A stretch of DNA of 64,000 nucleotides from Nocardioides sp. AX2bis (lineage in GTDB: Bacteria > Actinomycetota > Actinomycetes > Propionibacteriales > Nocardioidaceae): NCBI RefSeq assembly GCF_902506435.1, contig NZ_LR733215.1, forward strand, positions 3,345,543 through 3,409,542, written 5' to 3'. How positions within the stretch are numbered: the first letter of the stretch is position 1; the number at the start of each line of letters is the position of its first letter. Of this stretch, positions 11,920 through 19,931 are shown one piece after another. The notes below the pieces were generated by a model. The model did not search any database and was not told the DNA's origin. It worked only from the letters and a program-made list of their open reading frames with translations. A program made the translations under genes and the position numbers.

Positions 11920-12564
11920 ATGAGCCGAGACCTCTCCTCCGCCCGCGAGGAGTACGCCCGCGGCGGCCTCGACGAGGCCGACCTGCTCGCCGACCCGGTC
12001 GCGATGTTCGAGCGGTGGTACGACCAGGCGGTCGACCAGGGCGTGCACGAGCCGAACGCGATGGTGCTCTCGACCGCGGGTGCGCACGGCCGGCCGTCGT
12101 CACGGATCGTGCTGCTCAAGGGCGTCTCGGAGCGCGGGTTCGTCTTCTTCACCAACCAGGCCTCCCGCAAGGGCGGCGAGCTGGCCGAGGTGCCGTGGGC
12201 CGCGCTGCTCTTCCCCTGGCACGCCCTCGAGCGCCAGGTCCGGGTCGAGGGCCCGGTCGAGCCGCTGCCGCGCGAGGAGGTCGCGACCTACTTCGCCTCC
12301 CGCCCGCGCGGCTCGCGGATCGGGGCCTGGGCCTCCCGGCAGTCGAGCACGGTCGCCGACCGCGCCGAGCTCGAGGCGTCGTACGCCGCCGCGGACGACC
12401 GCTTCGGCGAGGACGTGCCGGTCCCGGACGACTGGGGCGGGTACGTCGTACGGCCCGAGGTCGTGGAGTTCTGGCAGGGCCGGCCGAGCCGGCTGCACGA
12501 CCGGCTGGTCTACGAGCGCGACCCGCAGGAGCGGGCCTGGCTCACCTGTCGGCTGGCTCCCTGA
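11920..12564 (+). CDS. pdxH: Pyridoxamine 5'-phosphate oxidase
   Basis: 214 aa. FMN enzyme oxidising PNP/PMP to PLP. Seen: EPNAMVLSTAGAHGRPSSR, VLLKGVSERGFVFFTNQASRKG (FMN phosphate site), VRVEGPVEPLPREEVATYF, and the C-terminal signature RLHDRLVYERD followed by W..RLAP, all standard for PdxH. N-terminal LREEYARGGLDE-type sequence is complete. It shares a 109-bp divergent promoter region with citrate synthase. Confidence 0.97.
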   Translation: MSRDLSSAREEYARGGLDEADLLADPVAMFERWYDQAVDQGVHEPNAMVLSTAGAHGRPSSRIVLLKGVSERGFVFFTNQASRKGGELAEVPWAALLFPWHALERQVRVEGPVEPLPREEVATYFASRPRGSRIGAWASRQSSTVADRAELEASYAAADDRFGEDVPVPDDWGGYVVRPEVVEFWQGRPSRLHDRLVYERDPQERAWLTCRLAP

Positions 12565-12599
12565 GCGACAGCCACGGAGCGGAGGCGCCGACTGACCCG

Positions 12600-13202
12600 T
12601 CAGTCGCGGCCGGGCGCCTTCGTGGGCCGGTCGATCTTGACGACCTCGTTGGGCAGGCCCCACTCGTTGCGGCCCAGCCGCGAGAGCGGCTCCATCAGGG
12701 AGAACTCCGGGTGGCCGTCCTGCATGACCGCGTCGTCGACGTGGATGCCGACGACCCGGCCGAGGATCAGCCAGGAGTTGCCGAGCTCCTGGACCGAGTG
12801 CAGCGTGCACTCCAGCGAGGCCGGTGAGGCCGCGACGCGGGGGACGGAGACGTTCGTGCTCGGCGCCATCTCGAGGCCCACGGCCTCGGCCTCGTCGACG
12901 TCGGGGTCGTAGGGCGCGCTGCTGCCGTTGATCGCCTCCAGCAGCGGGCGGTTGGCCAGGCTGATCACCATCTCGCCGGTCTCCTGCACGTTGCGCAGCG
13001 TGTCCTTCGCACCGACCGAGGTGATCGAGACCAGGGGCGGGTCGACGCAGGCCACGGTGAAGAAGGAGTGCGGGGCGAGGTTGCCGACGCCGGCCGCGGA
13101 GCGGGTCGAGACCCACGCGATCGGGCGGGGGACCACGATGCTGTTCAGCAGCGGGTAGGTGTTGACGTCCGGGTCGGCGGGGTCGAGGTGCATGGGACTC
13201 AT
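12600..13202 (-). CDS. Flavin reductase-like domain protein
   Basis: 200 aa from the ATG at 13202; an in-frame ATG at 13193 with better AGG spacing is an equal candidate. Residues about 13-160 match the FMN-binding flavin-reductase fold: NTYPLLNSIVVPRPIAWVST, NLAPHSFFTVACVDPPLVSI, KDTLRNVQETGEMVISLANR, and RVVGIHVDD. Likely an FMN-dependent oxidoreductase; substrate unknown. It is divergent from the MetE-like gene 48 bp away. Confidence 0.88.
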   Translation of the reverse strand: MSPMHLDPADPDVNTYPLLNSIVVPRPIAWVSTRSAAGVGNLAPHSFFTVACVDPPLVSITSVGAKDTLRNVQETGEMVISLANRPLLEAINGSSAPYDPDVDEAEAVGLEMAPSTNVSVPRVAASPASLECTLHSVQELGNSWLILGRVVGIHVDDAVMQDGHPEFSLMEPLSRLGRNEWGLPNEVVKIDRPTKAPGRD

Positions 13203-13250
13203 CCTGCCCGGGCGGTGCGGGTGGGGCGGGGGTCGGCCTACGGTCGGGGG

Positions 13251-14384
13251 ATGAGCACCGACCGCCAGCTGCCCCCGTACCGCGCCGACCACGTCGGGAG
13301 CCTGCTGCGCCCACCCGCGCTGGTCGACGCCCGCGCCCGCCACGCCGCCGGCGACCTCGACGACGCCGGCCTGCGCGCCGCGGAGGACACCGCGGTCCGC
13401 GAGGTGGTCGCGATGCAGCGCGACGCCGGGCTGCAGACCGTCACCGACGGCGAGCTGCGCCGTACCTCCTGGCATATGGACTTCCTCTACCAGCTCGAGG
13501 GCGTCTCGCCGACCGAGGAGACGATGGCGGTGCACTTCCGCAACGCCGACGGCGACCTCGACTTCTCCTCCGCGGCGCTGTCGGTGCACGACCGGGTCCG
13601 CCTGGGGGAGCCGATCTTCACCGACGCCTTCACCTTCCTGCGCGACACCGCCGCCGAGGTCGCGCCCGGGATGACGCCGAAGCTGACCATCCCCTCGCCG
13701 AACATGGTCCACTACCGCGGCGGTCGGGCGGCGATCGACGCCGACGTCTACCCCGACCTCGACGCGTTCTGGGACGACCTCGCCGCGGCCTACGCCGAGC
13801 AGGTCCGCGCCGTCGCCGACCTCGGCTGCACCTACCTCCAGCTGGACGACACGTCGCTGGCCTACCTCAACGACCCGCTGCAGCGCGAGCAGCTGCGCGC
13901 GCAGGGCGGCGACCCCGAGCACCAGCACGAGCGCTACGTCCGCACGATCAACGACGCGATCGCCGGTCGGCCCGACGGGCTGCACGTGACCACCCACCTG
14001 TGCCGCGGCAACTACCGCTCCTCGTGGGCGGCCGAGGGCGGCTACGACTTCGTCGCCGAGGCCGTCTTCGGCGGCCTCGAGGTCGACGGGTTCTTCCTGG
14101 AGTACGACGACGAGCGCTCCGGCGGCTTCGAGCCGCTGCGCCACGTGCCCGCCGGCAAGCAGGTCGTGCTCGGCCTGGTCACCACCAAGCACGGCCGCCT
14201 GGAGGACAAGGACGCGCTGAAGCGCCGCATCGACGAGGCCGCGAAGCACGTGCCGCTCGAGCAGCTGTGCCTCTCGCCGCAGTGCGGCTTCTCCTCGACC
14301 GTCGAGGGCAACGCGCTCACGATCGAGGAGCAGGCCGCCAAGCTGCGGCTGCTCGTCGAGGTCGCCGACGAGGTCTGGGGCTGA
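13251..14384 (+). CDS. MetE-type methyltransferase, C-terminal catalytic domain only
   Basis: 377 aa from the ATG at 13251. Corresponds to the catalytic half of cobalamin-independent methionine synthase (YxjG/YxjH-like). Seen: YRADHVGSLLRPP near the N-terminus (homocysteine/Zn region), TVTDGELRRTSWHMDF, TYLQLDDTSLAYL, HLCRGNYRSSW, and the final zinc ligand segment LSPQCGFSST. The single-domain form lacks the N-terminal folate-binding half, so the methyl donor may differ from that of full-length MetE. Confidence 0.88.
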   Translation: MSTDRQLPPYRADHVGSLLRPPALVDARARHAAGDLDDAGLRAAEDTAVREVVAMQRDAGLQTVTDGELRRTSWHMDFLYQLEGVSPTEETMAVHFRNADGDLDFSSAALSVHDRVRLGEPIFTDAFTFLRDTAAEVAPGMTPKLTIPSPNMVHYRGGRAAIDADVYPDLDAFWDDLAAAYAEQVRAVADLGCTYLQLDDTSLAYLNDPLQREQLRAQGGDPEHQHERYVRTINDAIAGRPDGLHVTTHLCRGNYRSSWAAEGGYDFVAEAVFGGLEVDGFFLEYDDERSGGFEPLRHVPAGKQVVLGLVTTKHGRLEDKDALKRRIDEAAKHVPLEQLCLSPQCGFSSTVEGNALTIEEQAAKLRLLVEVADEVWG

Positions 14385-14406
14385 CCGGAACCGTCACCTT
14401 GAGGCG

Positions 14407-14448
14407 CCGCGAGCGTCATCTCGGCTGTCCGCGAGCGTCATCTCGGCT
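14407..14448. repeat. 20-bp direct duplication ending in the ppc stop
   Basis: CCGCGAGCGTCATCTCGGCT occurs at 14407-14426 and 14429-14448, 2 bp apart. The second copy runs into the first base of the (complementary) PEP carboxylase stop codon. This is the intergenic space between two convergent genes and looks like a local duplication. Confidence 0.8.
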
Positions 14449-17309
14449 CAGCCGGTGTTGCGCAGGCCCGCCGCGATCCCGTTGATGGTCAGCAGCAGCG
14501 CCCGCTGCAGGTCGGGGTGGCGCCCGTCGTCGCCGGCGGCGCGCACCCGGCTGAGCAGCGAGACCTGGAGGGCGTGCAGCGGCGCGAGGTAGGCGTCGCG
14601 GGTCTCCAGGGTGCGCCGCAGCGTCGGTGACCCCTCGAGCAGCGAGTCCTGCCCGGTCACCCACAGCACCTGCTCGACGGCCCGCTCGTGCTCGGCGCGG
14701 ACCTGGTCGAAGAGGCCGGCGGCGTCCTCGGGCACCAGCGAGCGGACGTAGCGCGCGGCGATGTCGAGGTCGGTCTTGGCCAGCGTCATCTGGACGTTGG
14801 AGACGAAGGTGCGGAAGAACGCCCACGAGCCGTACATCTCGCGCAGCGTCTCCCCGCGGCCGTCCTCGCGCGCGGCCGCCAGGCCGGAGCCCACGCCGTA
14901 CCAGCCGGGCAGGATCATCCGCGACTGCGTCCAGCCGAAGACCCACGGGATCGCGCGGAGGTCGTCGAGGCCGCCGGCGCCGCCGGGGCGCTTGGCCGGG
15001 CGGGAGCCGATGTTCATCGCGCCGAGCTCGTCGACCGGCGTGGCCGCGACGAAGAACGGCACGAGGCCGGGGTCGCGCACGAGACCGCGGTACGCCTCCT
15101 GGCCGGCCGAGGCGACCCGGTCCATGGTGGCGTTCCAGCCGTCGAGGACGTCGGCGGGCAGCAGCGAGGTGCGGTGCAGCACGGAGGCCTCGAGGACGGC
15201 CGCGAGCGCCTGCTCGAGGTTCTCGCGCCCGAGCTGGGGCAGGGTGTACTTGTCGCTGATCACCTCGCCCTGCTCGGTGATCTTGATCGGGCCGTCGAGG
15301 CTGCCATAGGGCTGCGACATGATCGCCTCCCCGGTCGGGCCGCCGCCGCGCCCGACGGAGCCGCCGCGGCCGTGGAAGAGCCGCATCACCACGCCGTGCT
15401 TGCGCCCGACGTCACGCAGCGCCCGCTGGGCGCGGTGGATCTGCCACTGCGAGGCCGCGATCCCGGCGTCCTTGGAGGAGTCGGAGTAGCCGAGCATGAT
15501 CTCCTGCACGTCGCCGCGGGCGGCGACCACGCGGCGGTACGCCGGGTCGCCCAGCAGCGCCTCGAGCAGCGGCTCGGCGGCCTCGAGCTCGGCGACGGTC
15601 TCGAACAGCGGGGCGAAGCCGATCCGGGCGGTCGCCGGGGTGTCCTCGGTGCCGGGGTCGACCAGGCCGGCCTCGCGGGCCAGCACGACCACGGCGAGCA
15701 GGTCGTCGACGTCGTGGGTCATCGAGACGATGTAGGTCTCGACCACCTCGGGACCGAAGGTGTCCAGGGCGTCGCGGATCGCGTCCATCAGCGACAGCGA
15801 CGCGGTGACCGGGCTGTCGGGGTCGTCGCGCAGGCCGGGGGTGCGGGCGCCGGTCAGCGGGCGCCGGCTCGCGAGCTCCGCCGACAGCAGCCGGATCCGC
15901 GCGGGGCGGTCGAGGGAGGCGTACGGCTCGGGGTGCTCGCCGAGGCGGTCGACGAGGACCTCGAGCGCGGCGTGGTGCTTCTCGCTGTGCTCACGCACGT
16001 CGAGGGTGGCCAGGCCGAGCCCGATCGCGGTGGCGGTGCGCAGCAGGCGGAGCACGCCGCCGTCGGCGGTGAGGTGGTCGCCGTCGGCCAGCATCGAGTC
16101 GCGCACCAGGGCGAGGTCGGTGAGCAGCCCGTCGAGGGTGAGGTAGTCGCGGCCGGGCTCGTGCGCGCGGCCCTCGGCGAGCCGGTCGCGGGTGCGGAGC
16201 AGGCGGACGCGGGCGAAGCTGAGCTTCAGCCGGTACGGCTCCTCGGCGTTCAGCCGGCGGATCGTGGAGTAGGTGATCGGCAGCGCCTCGGCGTCGGCCT
16301 CGAGACTGGCGGCGAGCTCGTCGCTCGGGGTCACCACGCGGGTCGAGGACGACACCTCGCCGAGCAGCTCCTCCACGCCACGGACCAGCTCGCGCAGGCC
16401 CACGTCGTGCTGGAGCCCGAGCACGTCGAGGGTCACCTGCGGGGTGACGTTGGGGTTGCCGTCGCGGTCCCCGCCGGCCCAGGTGCCGAAGCGCAGGGGG
16501 CGCGCGGTCGCGGGCAGGTCGACGTCGATGGTGGCCAGGCAGCGGTCGAGCTCCTCGAGCAGCCCGGGGACGACCTCGGCGGCCAGCGACTGGAGGTAGT
16601 AGAGCAGCGTGCGGGCCTCGTCGGCCGGCTCCGGCTTCTCGATGCGCAGCTCGTCGGTCTGCCAGAGGAGGTCGACCAGCTCGGCCAGCCGGCGCTCGCT
16701 GCGCTCGCGGTCGGCCGGCCGGCCGCGCGGGTCCTCGGCGGCGTAGGTCTCCTCGGCGATCTTCTGCAGCAGCACCAGCACCGAGCGGCGGCTGGCCTCG
16801 GTCGGGTGGGCGGTGAAGACCGGGCGGTACTCCAACCGCCCGAGCACGTCGACGACCAGGTCCCGGTCGACGCTGCCGTCCTCGAGCGCCGCGCCGATCC
16901 GGCCGACGGCGTCGGCCAGCGGGCCGGACTCCCGCGAGGTGAGCTCCTGCCAGCGGTGCAGCTGCTCGGTGACGTTGACCAGCTGGAAGTACGCCGTGAA
17001 GGCCCGCGCCAGCACGATCGCGGTCGCGTCGTCGGTGGCGTCGAGCAGCTCGTGCAGGGCGCCGTCGTCGGGCTCGCGGCTCAGCGCGCGGACCTGCTCG
17101 ACCAGGGCCAGCAGCTCGGGGCCCTCGTGGCGGGTCAGCGCCTCCCCGAGCAGTCGCCCGAGCTGGCGTACGGAGGCGCGGAGCGCGGCGTGCTGCTCGT
17201 CGGAGGACACGCCCCCGGCGAACGTCGCCACGTCGGGGTCGCGGCGGTCGGCGGCGATCATCTGCTCGGTGCTGAGCGGCGCCCGGCCGGGGCTCGTGGA
17301 GCTGGTCAT
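14448..17309 (-). CDS. ppc: Phosphoenolpyruvate carboxylase
   Basis: 953 aa from the ATG at 17309, close to the family norm of 880-960. Carboxylates PEP to oxaloacetate to refill the TCA cycle. Seen: VFTAHPTEASRRSVL with the catalytic His, GGDRDGNPNVTP, LGYSDSSKDAG, and the glycine-rich RLFHGRGGSVGRGGGP loop, ending in the conserved LLTINGIAAGLRNTG C-terminus. Upstream in-frame codons to 17402 are unlikely to be translated because homologues start near the chosen ATG. Convergent with the MetE-like gene. Confidence 0.97.
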   Translation of the reverse strand: MTSSTSPGRAPLSTEQMIAADRRDPDVATFAGGVSSDEQHAALRASVRQLGRLLGEALTRHEGPELLALVEQVRALSREPDDGALHELLDATDDATAIVLARAFTAYFQLVNVTEQLHRWQELTSRESGPLADAVGRIGAALEDGSVDRDLVVDVLGRLEYRPVFTAHPTEASRRSVLVLLQKIAEETYAAEDPRGRPADRERSERRLAELVDLLWQTDELRIEKPEPADEARTLLYYLQSLAAEVVPGLLEELDRCLATIDVDLPATARPLRFGTWAGGDRDGNPNVTPQVTLDVLGLQHDVGLRELVRGVEELLGEVSSSTRVVTPSDELAASLEADAEALPITYSTIRRLNAEEPYRLKLSFARVRLLRTRDRLAEGRAHEPGRDYLTLDGLLTDLALVRDSMLADGDHLTADGGVLRLLRTATAIGLGLATLDVREHSEKHHAALEVLVDRLGEHPEPYASLDRPARIRLLSAELASRRPLTGARTPGLRDDPDSPVTASLSLMDAIRDALDTFGPEVVETYIVSMTHDVDDLLAVVVLAREAGLVDPGTEDTPATARIGFAPLFETVAELEAAEPLLEALLGDPAYRRVVAARGDVQEIMLGYSDSSKDAGIAASQWQIHRAQRALRDVGRKHGVVMRLFHGRGGSVGRGGGPTGEAIMSQPYGSLDGPIKITEQGEVISDKYTLPQLGRENLEQALAAVLEASVLHRTSLLPADVLDGWNATMDRVASAGQEAYRGLVRDPGLVPFFVAATPVDELGAMNIGSRPAKRPGGAGGLDDLRAIPWVFGWTQSRMILPGWYGVGSGLAAAREDGRGETLREMYGSWAFFRTFVSNVQMTLAKTDLDIAARYVRSLVPEDAAGLFDQVRAEHERAVEQVLWVTGQDSLLEGSPTLRRTLETRDAYLAPLHALQVSLLSRVRAAGDDGRHPDLQRALLLTINGIAAGLRNTG

Positions 17310-17419
17310 GGGGGCAGTGTGGCGTGCAGAGGTGACATCGGTGTTGCGCGTCCACGGGCGCGTGGGCCGACGCGACGACCGGCGCGTCGACCGGCCGTCC
17401 ACAGGCGCGCGGAAACCCC

Positions 17420-17448
17420 TTGAACGGCGGGCGGGGTCGATCTACGGT
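17420..17448 (+). promoter_or_regulatory. Sigma70/HrdB-type promoter for the small unit at 17.46 kb
   Basis: -35 TTGAAC at 17420-17425 and -10 TACGGT at 17443-17448 are separated by exactly 17 bp. Transcription would start near 17455, about 7 nt before the strong Shine-Dalgarno. It points away from ppc and toward no annotated gene on its strand for more than 1 kb. Confidence 0.6.
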
Positions 17449-17480
17449 GATCGGACACGGGAAAGGAGGTGGTCCAGAGA

Positions 17481-17519
17481 ATGCATTCTTCTAGGACGCG
17501 TGAGGTGGCTGCCCGCTAG
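17481..17519 (+). CDS. 12-aa ORF with near-perfect Shine-Dalgarno
   Basis: ATG at 17481 to TAG at 17517-17519 encodes MHSSRTREVAAR. The ribosome site AAAGGAGGTGGTC (17462-17474) matches the 16S rRNA 3' end over 13 nt with one G-U pair, stronger than at any other gene I inspected here. Its stop codon lies in the loop of a hairpin (17507-17524). It contains no run of identical codons, so classic amino-acid attenuation is not evident. Confidence 0.5.
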   Translation: MHSSRTREVAAR

Positions 17520-17629
17520 CAGCCCAGCATGACCGTCGGTCCAGTGACCGACCGGCTGCTGGCGAATCCACAGCAGTCACCCGGCCCGCAGGTGCCCCGG
17601 TCACAGAGCTACGTCCACCGGGGGCGGTC

Positions 17630-17656
17630 GCACCGGTCCCTCATCGGACCGGGTGC
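17630..17656 (+). terminator. Hairpin ending the 17.46-kb small unit
   Basis: GCACCGGTCC (17630-17639) pairs with GGACCGGGTGC (17646-17656), 10 bp with one bulged G, around the loop CTCATC. There is no T-tract. Position and strength fit an intrinsic terminator about 200 nt after the predicted start. Confidence 0.5.
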
Positions 17657-17767
17657 GCCACACCTGCGGGTCGCGCGCATTTCGGACGTGGCACCGCGCG
17701 GGACGTCATCCGTCGCGCCGCCCGGCCGCAGCACCGGCCGTATCACGTCCGGCGCCGCGACCGGGCG

Positions 17768-18454
17768 TCAGGCGCGGGAGACGAAGATGTGGTCCGCGGC
17801 CTCGGGGACGATCTCGGCGGTCTCGCCGCCGGAGCCGATCAGGACGCCGGCGCCGGTCGAGACGACGGTGACGGTCTTGTCGGGGGTGGCGCCGGCCCGG
17901 CGCAGCGCGCTCATCAGGTGCTCGTCCTTCTGCATCTCCTCCGAGATGCGGCGCACCAGCACGCGGCCCTCCTCGGCCGAGGCGACCGACGACAGGGATT
18001 CGACGCCGGTCATGAACTCCTCGACCACGTGGGTCTGGCCCAGCTCGTCGAGGCCGGGGATCGGGTTGCCGTACGGCGACTCGGTCGGGTTCTCCAGCAG
18101 CGTCATCAGGCGGCGCTCGACGGTCTCGGACATGACGTGCTCCCAGCGGCACGCCTCCTCGTGGACCAGCTCCCAGTCGAGGCCGATCACGTCGACCAGC
18201 AGCCGCTCCGCGAGCCGGTGCTTGCGCATCACGCGGGTGGCCAGGCGGCGGCCGTCCTCGGTCAGCTCCAGGTGCCGGTCGCCCTCGACGGTGAGCAGGC
18301 CGTCGCGCTCCATCCGGGCCACGGTCTGGGAGACGGTCGGGCCCGACTGGTGGAGGCGCTCGGCGATCCGCGCCCGCAGGGGCACGATGCCCTCCTCGTC
18401 GAGCTCGTAGATGGTCCGCAGATACATCTCGGTGGTGTCGATGAGGTCGCTCAC
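17768..18454 (-). CDS. ideR: DtxR/IdeR family iron-dependent repressor
   Basis: 228 aa from the GTG at 18454; this aligns with the family start (SDLIDTTEMYLRTIYELDEEG) and gives the length of mycobacterial IdeR (about 230). An ATG at 18472 would add six residues. Domains: N-terminal winged helix (LRARIAERLHQSGPTVSQTVARMERDGLL), metal-binding dimerisation domain with MRKHRLAERLLVDVIGLDWELVHEEACRWEHVMS (metal ligands Met/Cys/Glu/His), and C-terminal SH3-like domain. A global iron regulator in actinomycetes. No iron-box palindrome was seen next to it. Confidence 0.9.
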   Translation of the reverse strand: MSDLIDTTEMYLRTIYELDEEGIVPLRARIAERLHQSGPTVSQTVARMERDGLLTVEGDRHLELTEDGRRLATRVMRKHRLAERLLVDVIGLDWELVHEEACRWEHVMSETVERRLMTLLENPTESPYGNPIPGLDELGQTHVVEEFMTGVESLSSVASAEEGRVLVRRISEEMQKDEHLMSALRRAGATPDKTVTVVSTGAGVLIGSGGETAEIVPEAADHIFVSRA

Positions 18455-18535
18455 CTCTCCATTGTGACGCATCGTGGGGACGGCGCCGCGCGGGTGAGGA
18501 GGGCGGTCGGCGGCCGGTGGCAGAGTGAGGGACCG

Positions 18536-19900
18536 ATGACAGCCGTGATGTGGTTCCGCCGCGACCTCCGCCTGGCCGACAACCCCGCCCTGGTCGCGGC
18601 CGCCGACGACGGCGAGGTGCTGCCGCTGTTCGTCCTGGACCCGCACCTGTGGGACCCCGCCGGGCCGTCGCGCCGGGCCTACCTCGCTGCGTCGCTCCGC
18701 GCCCTCGACGCCGGCCTGCGCCAGCGGCGCACCCGCCTCTCCGTGCTGCGCGGCGACCCGGTGCGCCGGGTGGTGCTGGCCGCGAAGGTCGTCGGGGCCG
18801 ACACCGTCCACGTCGCGGAGGACTTCGCGCCGTACGGCCGGGCCCGCGACGAGGCCGTCGAGCAGGCGCTGGGCGAGGCCGGGATCGCTTTGGTGCGCAC
18901 CGGGTCGCCGTACGCCGTGTCCCCGGGCCGGGTCGTCAACGGCAGCGGCTCGGCCTACAAGGTCTTCACCCCGTTCTCCCGCGCCTGGAGCGACCACGGC
19001 TGGCGCGGTCCGATCGAGGCGCCGACCGGCGTGACCTGGCGCGAGCTCGGCGACGACGAGGCCGGCGGCACGACGGGGATCCCCGACGTCGACCTGCCCG
19101 AGGGCCTGGAGCTCCCGGACGCCGGGGAGAAGGCCGCCCTCGAGACCTGGGAGCGGTTCCTGGACAAGGTCCAGGACTACGACGAGGACCGCGACAAGCC
19201 CGGCGTCGAGGGCACGTCGCGGATGTCGCGCCACCTGAAGTACGGCGAGGTGCACCCGCGCACGCTGCTGGCCGAGCTCGCCGGCCGGAGCGGCAAGGGC
19301 GTGCAGACCTACCGCAGCGAGCTGGCCTGGCGGGAGTTCTACGCCGACGTGCTCTTCCAGCGCCCCGACTCGGCGCGCGAGTACTACCGCCCGGAGTACG
19401 CCCGGATGCCGTACGACGACCCGGGCGAGCAGCTGCTCGCCTGGCAGGAGGGCCGCACCGGGTTCCCCGTCGTCGACGCCGGGATGCGCCAGCTGCGCGC
19501 GACCGGCTGGATGCACAACCGGGTCCGGATGATCGTGGGCAGCTTCCTGGTCAAGGACCTCCACCTGGAGTGGCAGCTCGGCGCCCGGCACTTCCTGCAC
19601 TGGCTGGTCGACGGCGACCTGGCCTCCAACAACCACGGCTGGCAGTGGGTGGCCGGCAGCGGCACCGACGCCTCCCCGTTCTTCCGGGTCTTCAACCCCA
19701 CCACCCAGGGCAGGAAGTTCGACCCCGACGGCGCCTACCTGCGCCGCTGGGTCGAGGAGCTGGCCGACCCCGACCGGGTGCCCGACCCGCACGAGCCGGA
19801 CGACGACACCCGCGACCTCGTCGGCTACCCGCGCCCGATGGTGGACCACAAGGCCGAGCGTCGCGAGGCCCTCGACCGCTACGAGCAGATCAAGAAGTAG
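18536..19900 (+). CDS. phr: Deoxyribodipyrimidine photolyase
   Basis: 454 aa from the ATG at 18536. N-terminal photolyase domain (VMWFRRDLRLADNPALV) binds the antenna; C-terminal FAD domain has SRMSRHLKYGEVHPRTLL, ELAWREFYADVLF, DAGMRQLRATGWMHNRVRMI and NHGWQWVAGSGTDASPFFRV, the class I CPD photolyase signature. It repairs UV-induced cyclobutane dimers with blue light. It is divergent from ideR with about 80 bp between. The glucosidase gene follows 31 bp downstream on the same strand. Confidence 0.95.
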   Translation: MTAVMWFRRDLRLADNPALVAAADDGEVLPLFVLDPHLWDPAGPSRRAYLAASLRALDAGLRQRRTRLSVLRGDPVRRVVLAAKVVGADTVHVAEDFAPYGRARDEAVEQALGEAGIALVRTGSPYAVSPGRVVNGSGSAYKVFTPFSRAWSDHGWRGPIEAPTGVTWRELGDDEAGGTTGIPDVDLPEGLELPDAGEKAALETWERFLDKVQDYDEDRDKPGVEGTSRMSRHLKYGEVHPRTLLAELAGRSGKGVQTYRSELAWREFYADVLFQRPDSAREYYRPEYARMPYDDPGEQLLAWQEGRTGFPVVDAGMRQLRATGWMHNRVRMIVGSFLVKDLHLEWQLGARHFLHWLVDGDLASNNHGWQWVAGSGTDASPFFRVFNPTTQGRKFDPDGAYLRRWVEELADPDRVPDPHEPDDDTRDLVGYPRPMVDHKAERREALDRYEQIKK

Positions 19901-19931
19901 CACCACCCCCCGGCGTCGGTAGGCTGCGGTC

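Larger units (their letters stand above)
17455..17656 (+). ncRNA. Putative ~200-nt structured small transcript
   Basis: Between the promoter at 17420 and the hairpin at 17630 lie: a near-perfect anti-SD match (AAAGGAGGTGGTC, 17462-17474), the 12-codon ORF, and three short hairpins: GGCTGC/GCAGCC (17507-17524) spanning the ORF stop, GTCGGT/ACCGAC (17535-17552), and CTGCTG/CAGCAG (17556-17576). The next gene (dtxR family) is on the opposite strand, so this is not an ordinary leader. It may be a dual-function RNA, a standalone small peptide gene or a decayed leader. I do not recognise an Rfam family. Confidence 0.45.

Noticed and set aside
10821..12827. Long open frame (668 codons) opposite citrate synthase
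   Set aside because: It is the antisense shadow of the citrate synthase and flavin-reductase genes; low-complexity Arg/Gly/Ala/Val translation and no family motifs.
14688..17423. 911-codon open frame opposite PEP carboxylase
   Set aside because: High-GC antisense shadow; the minus strand encodes a complete Ppc with all motifs.
17529..18410. 293-codon open frame following the 12-aa ORF
   Set aside because: Its first 80 codons have clearly lower GC at third positions than real genes here, and the rest is antisense to ideR. It is kept only as part of the small-transcript hypothesis.
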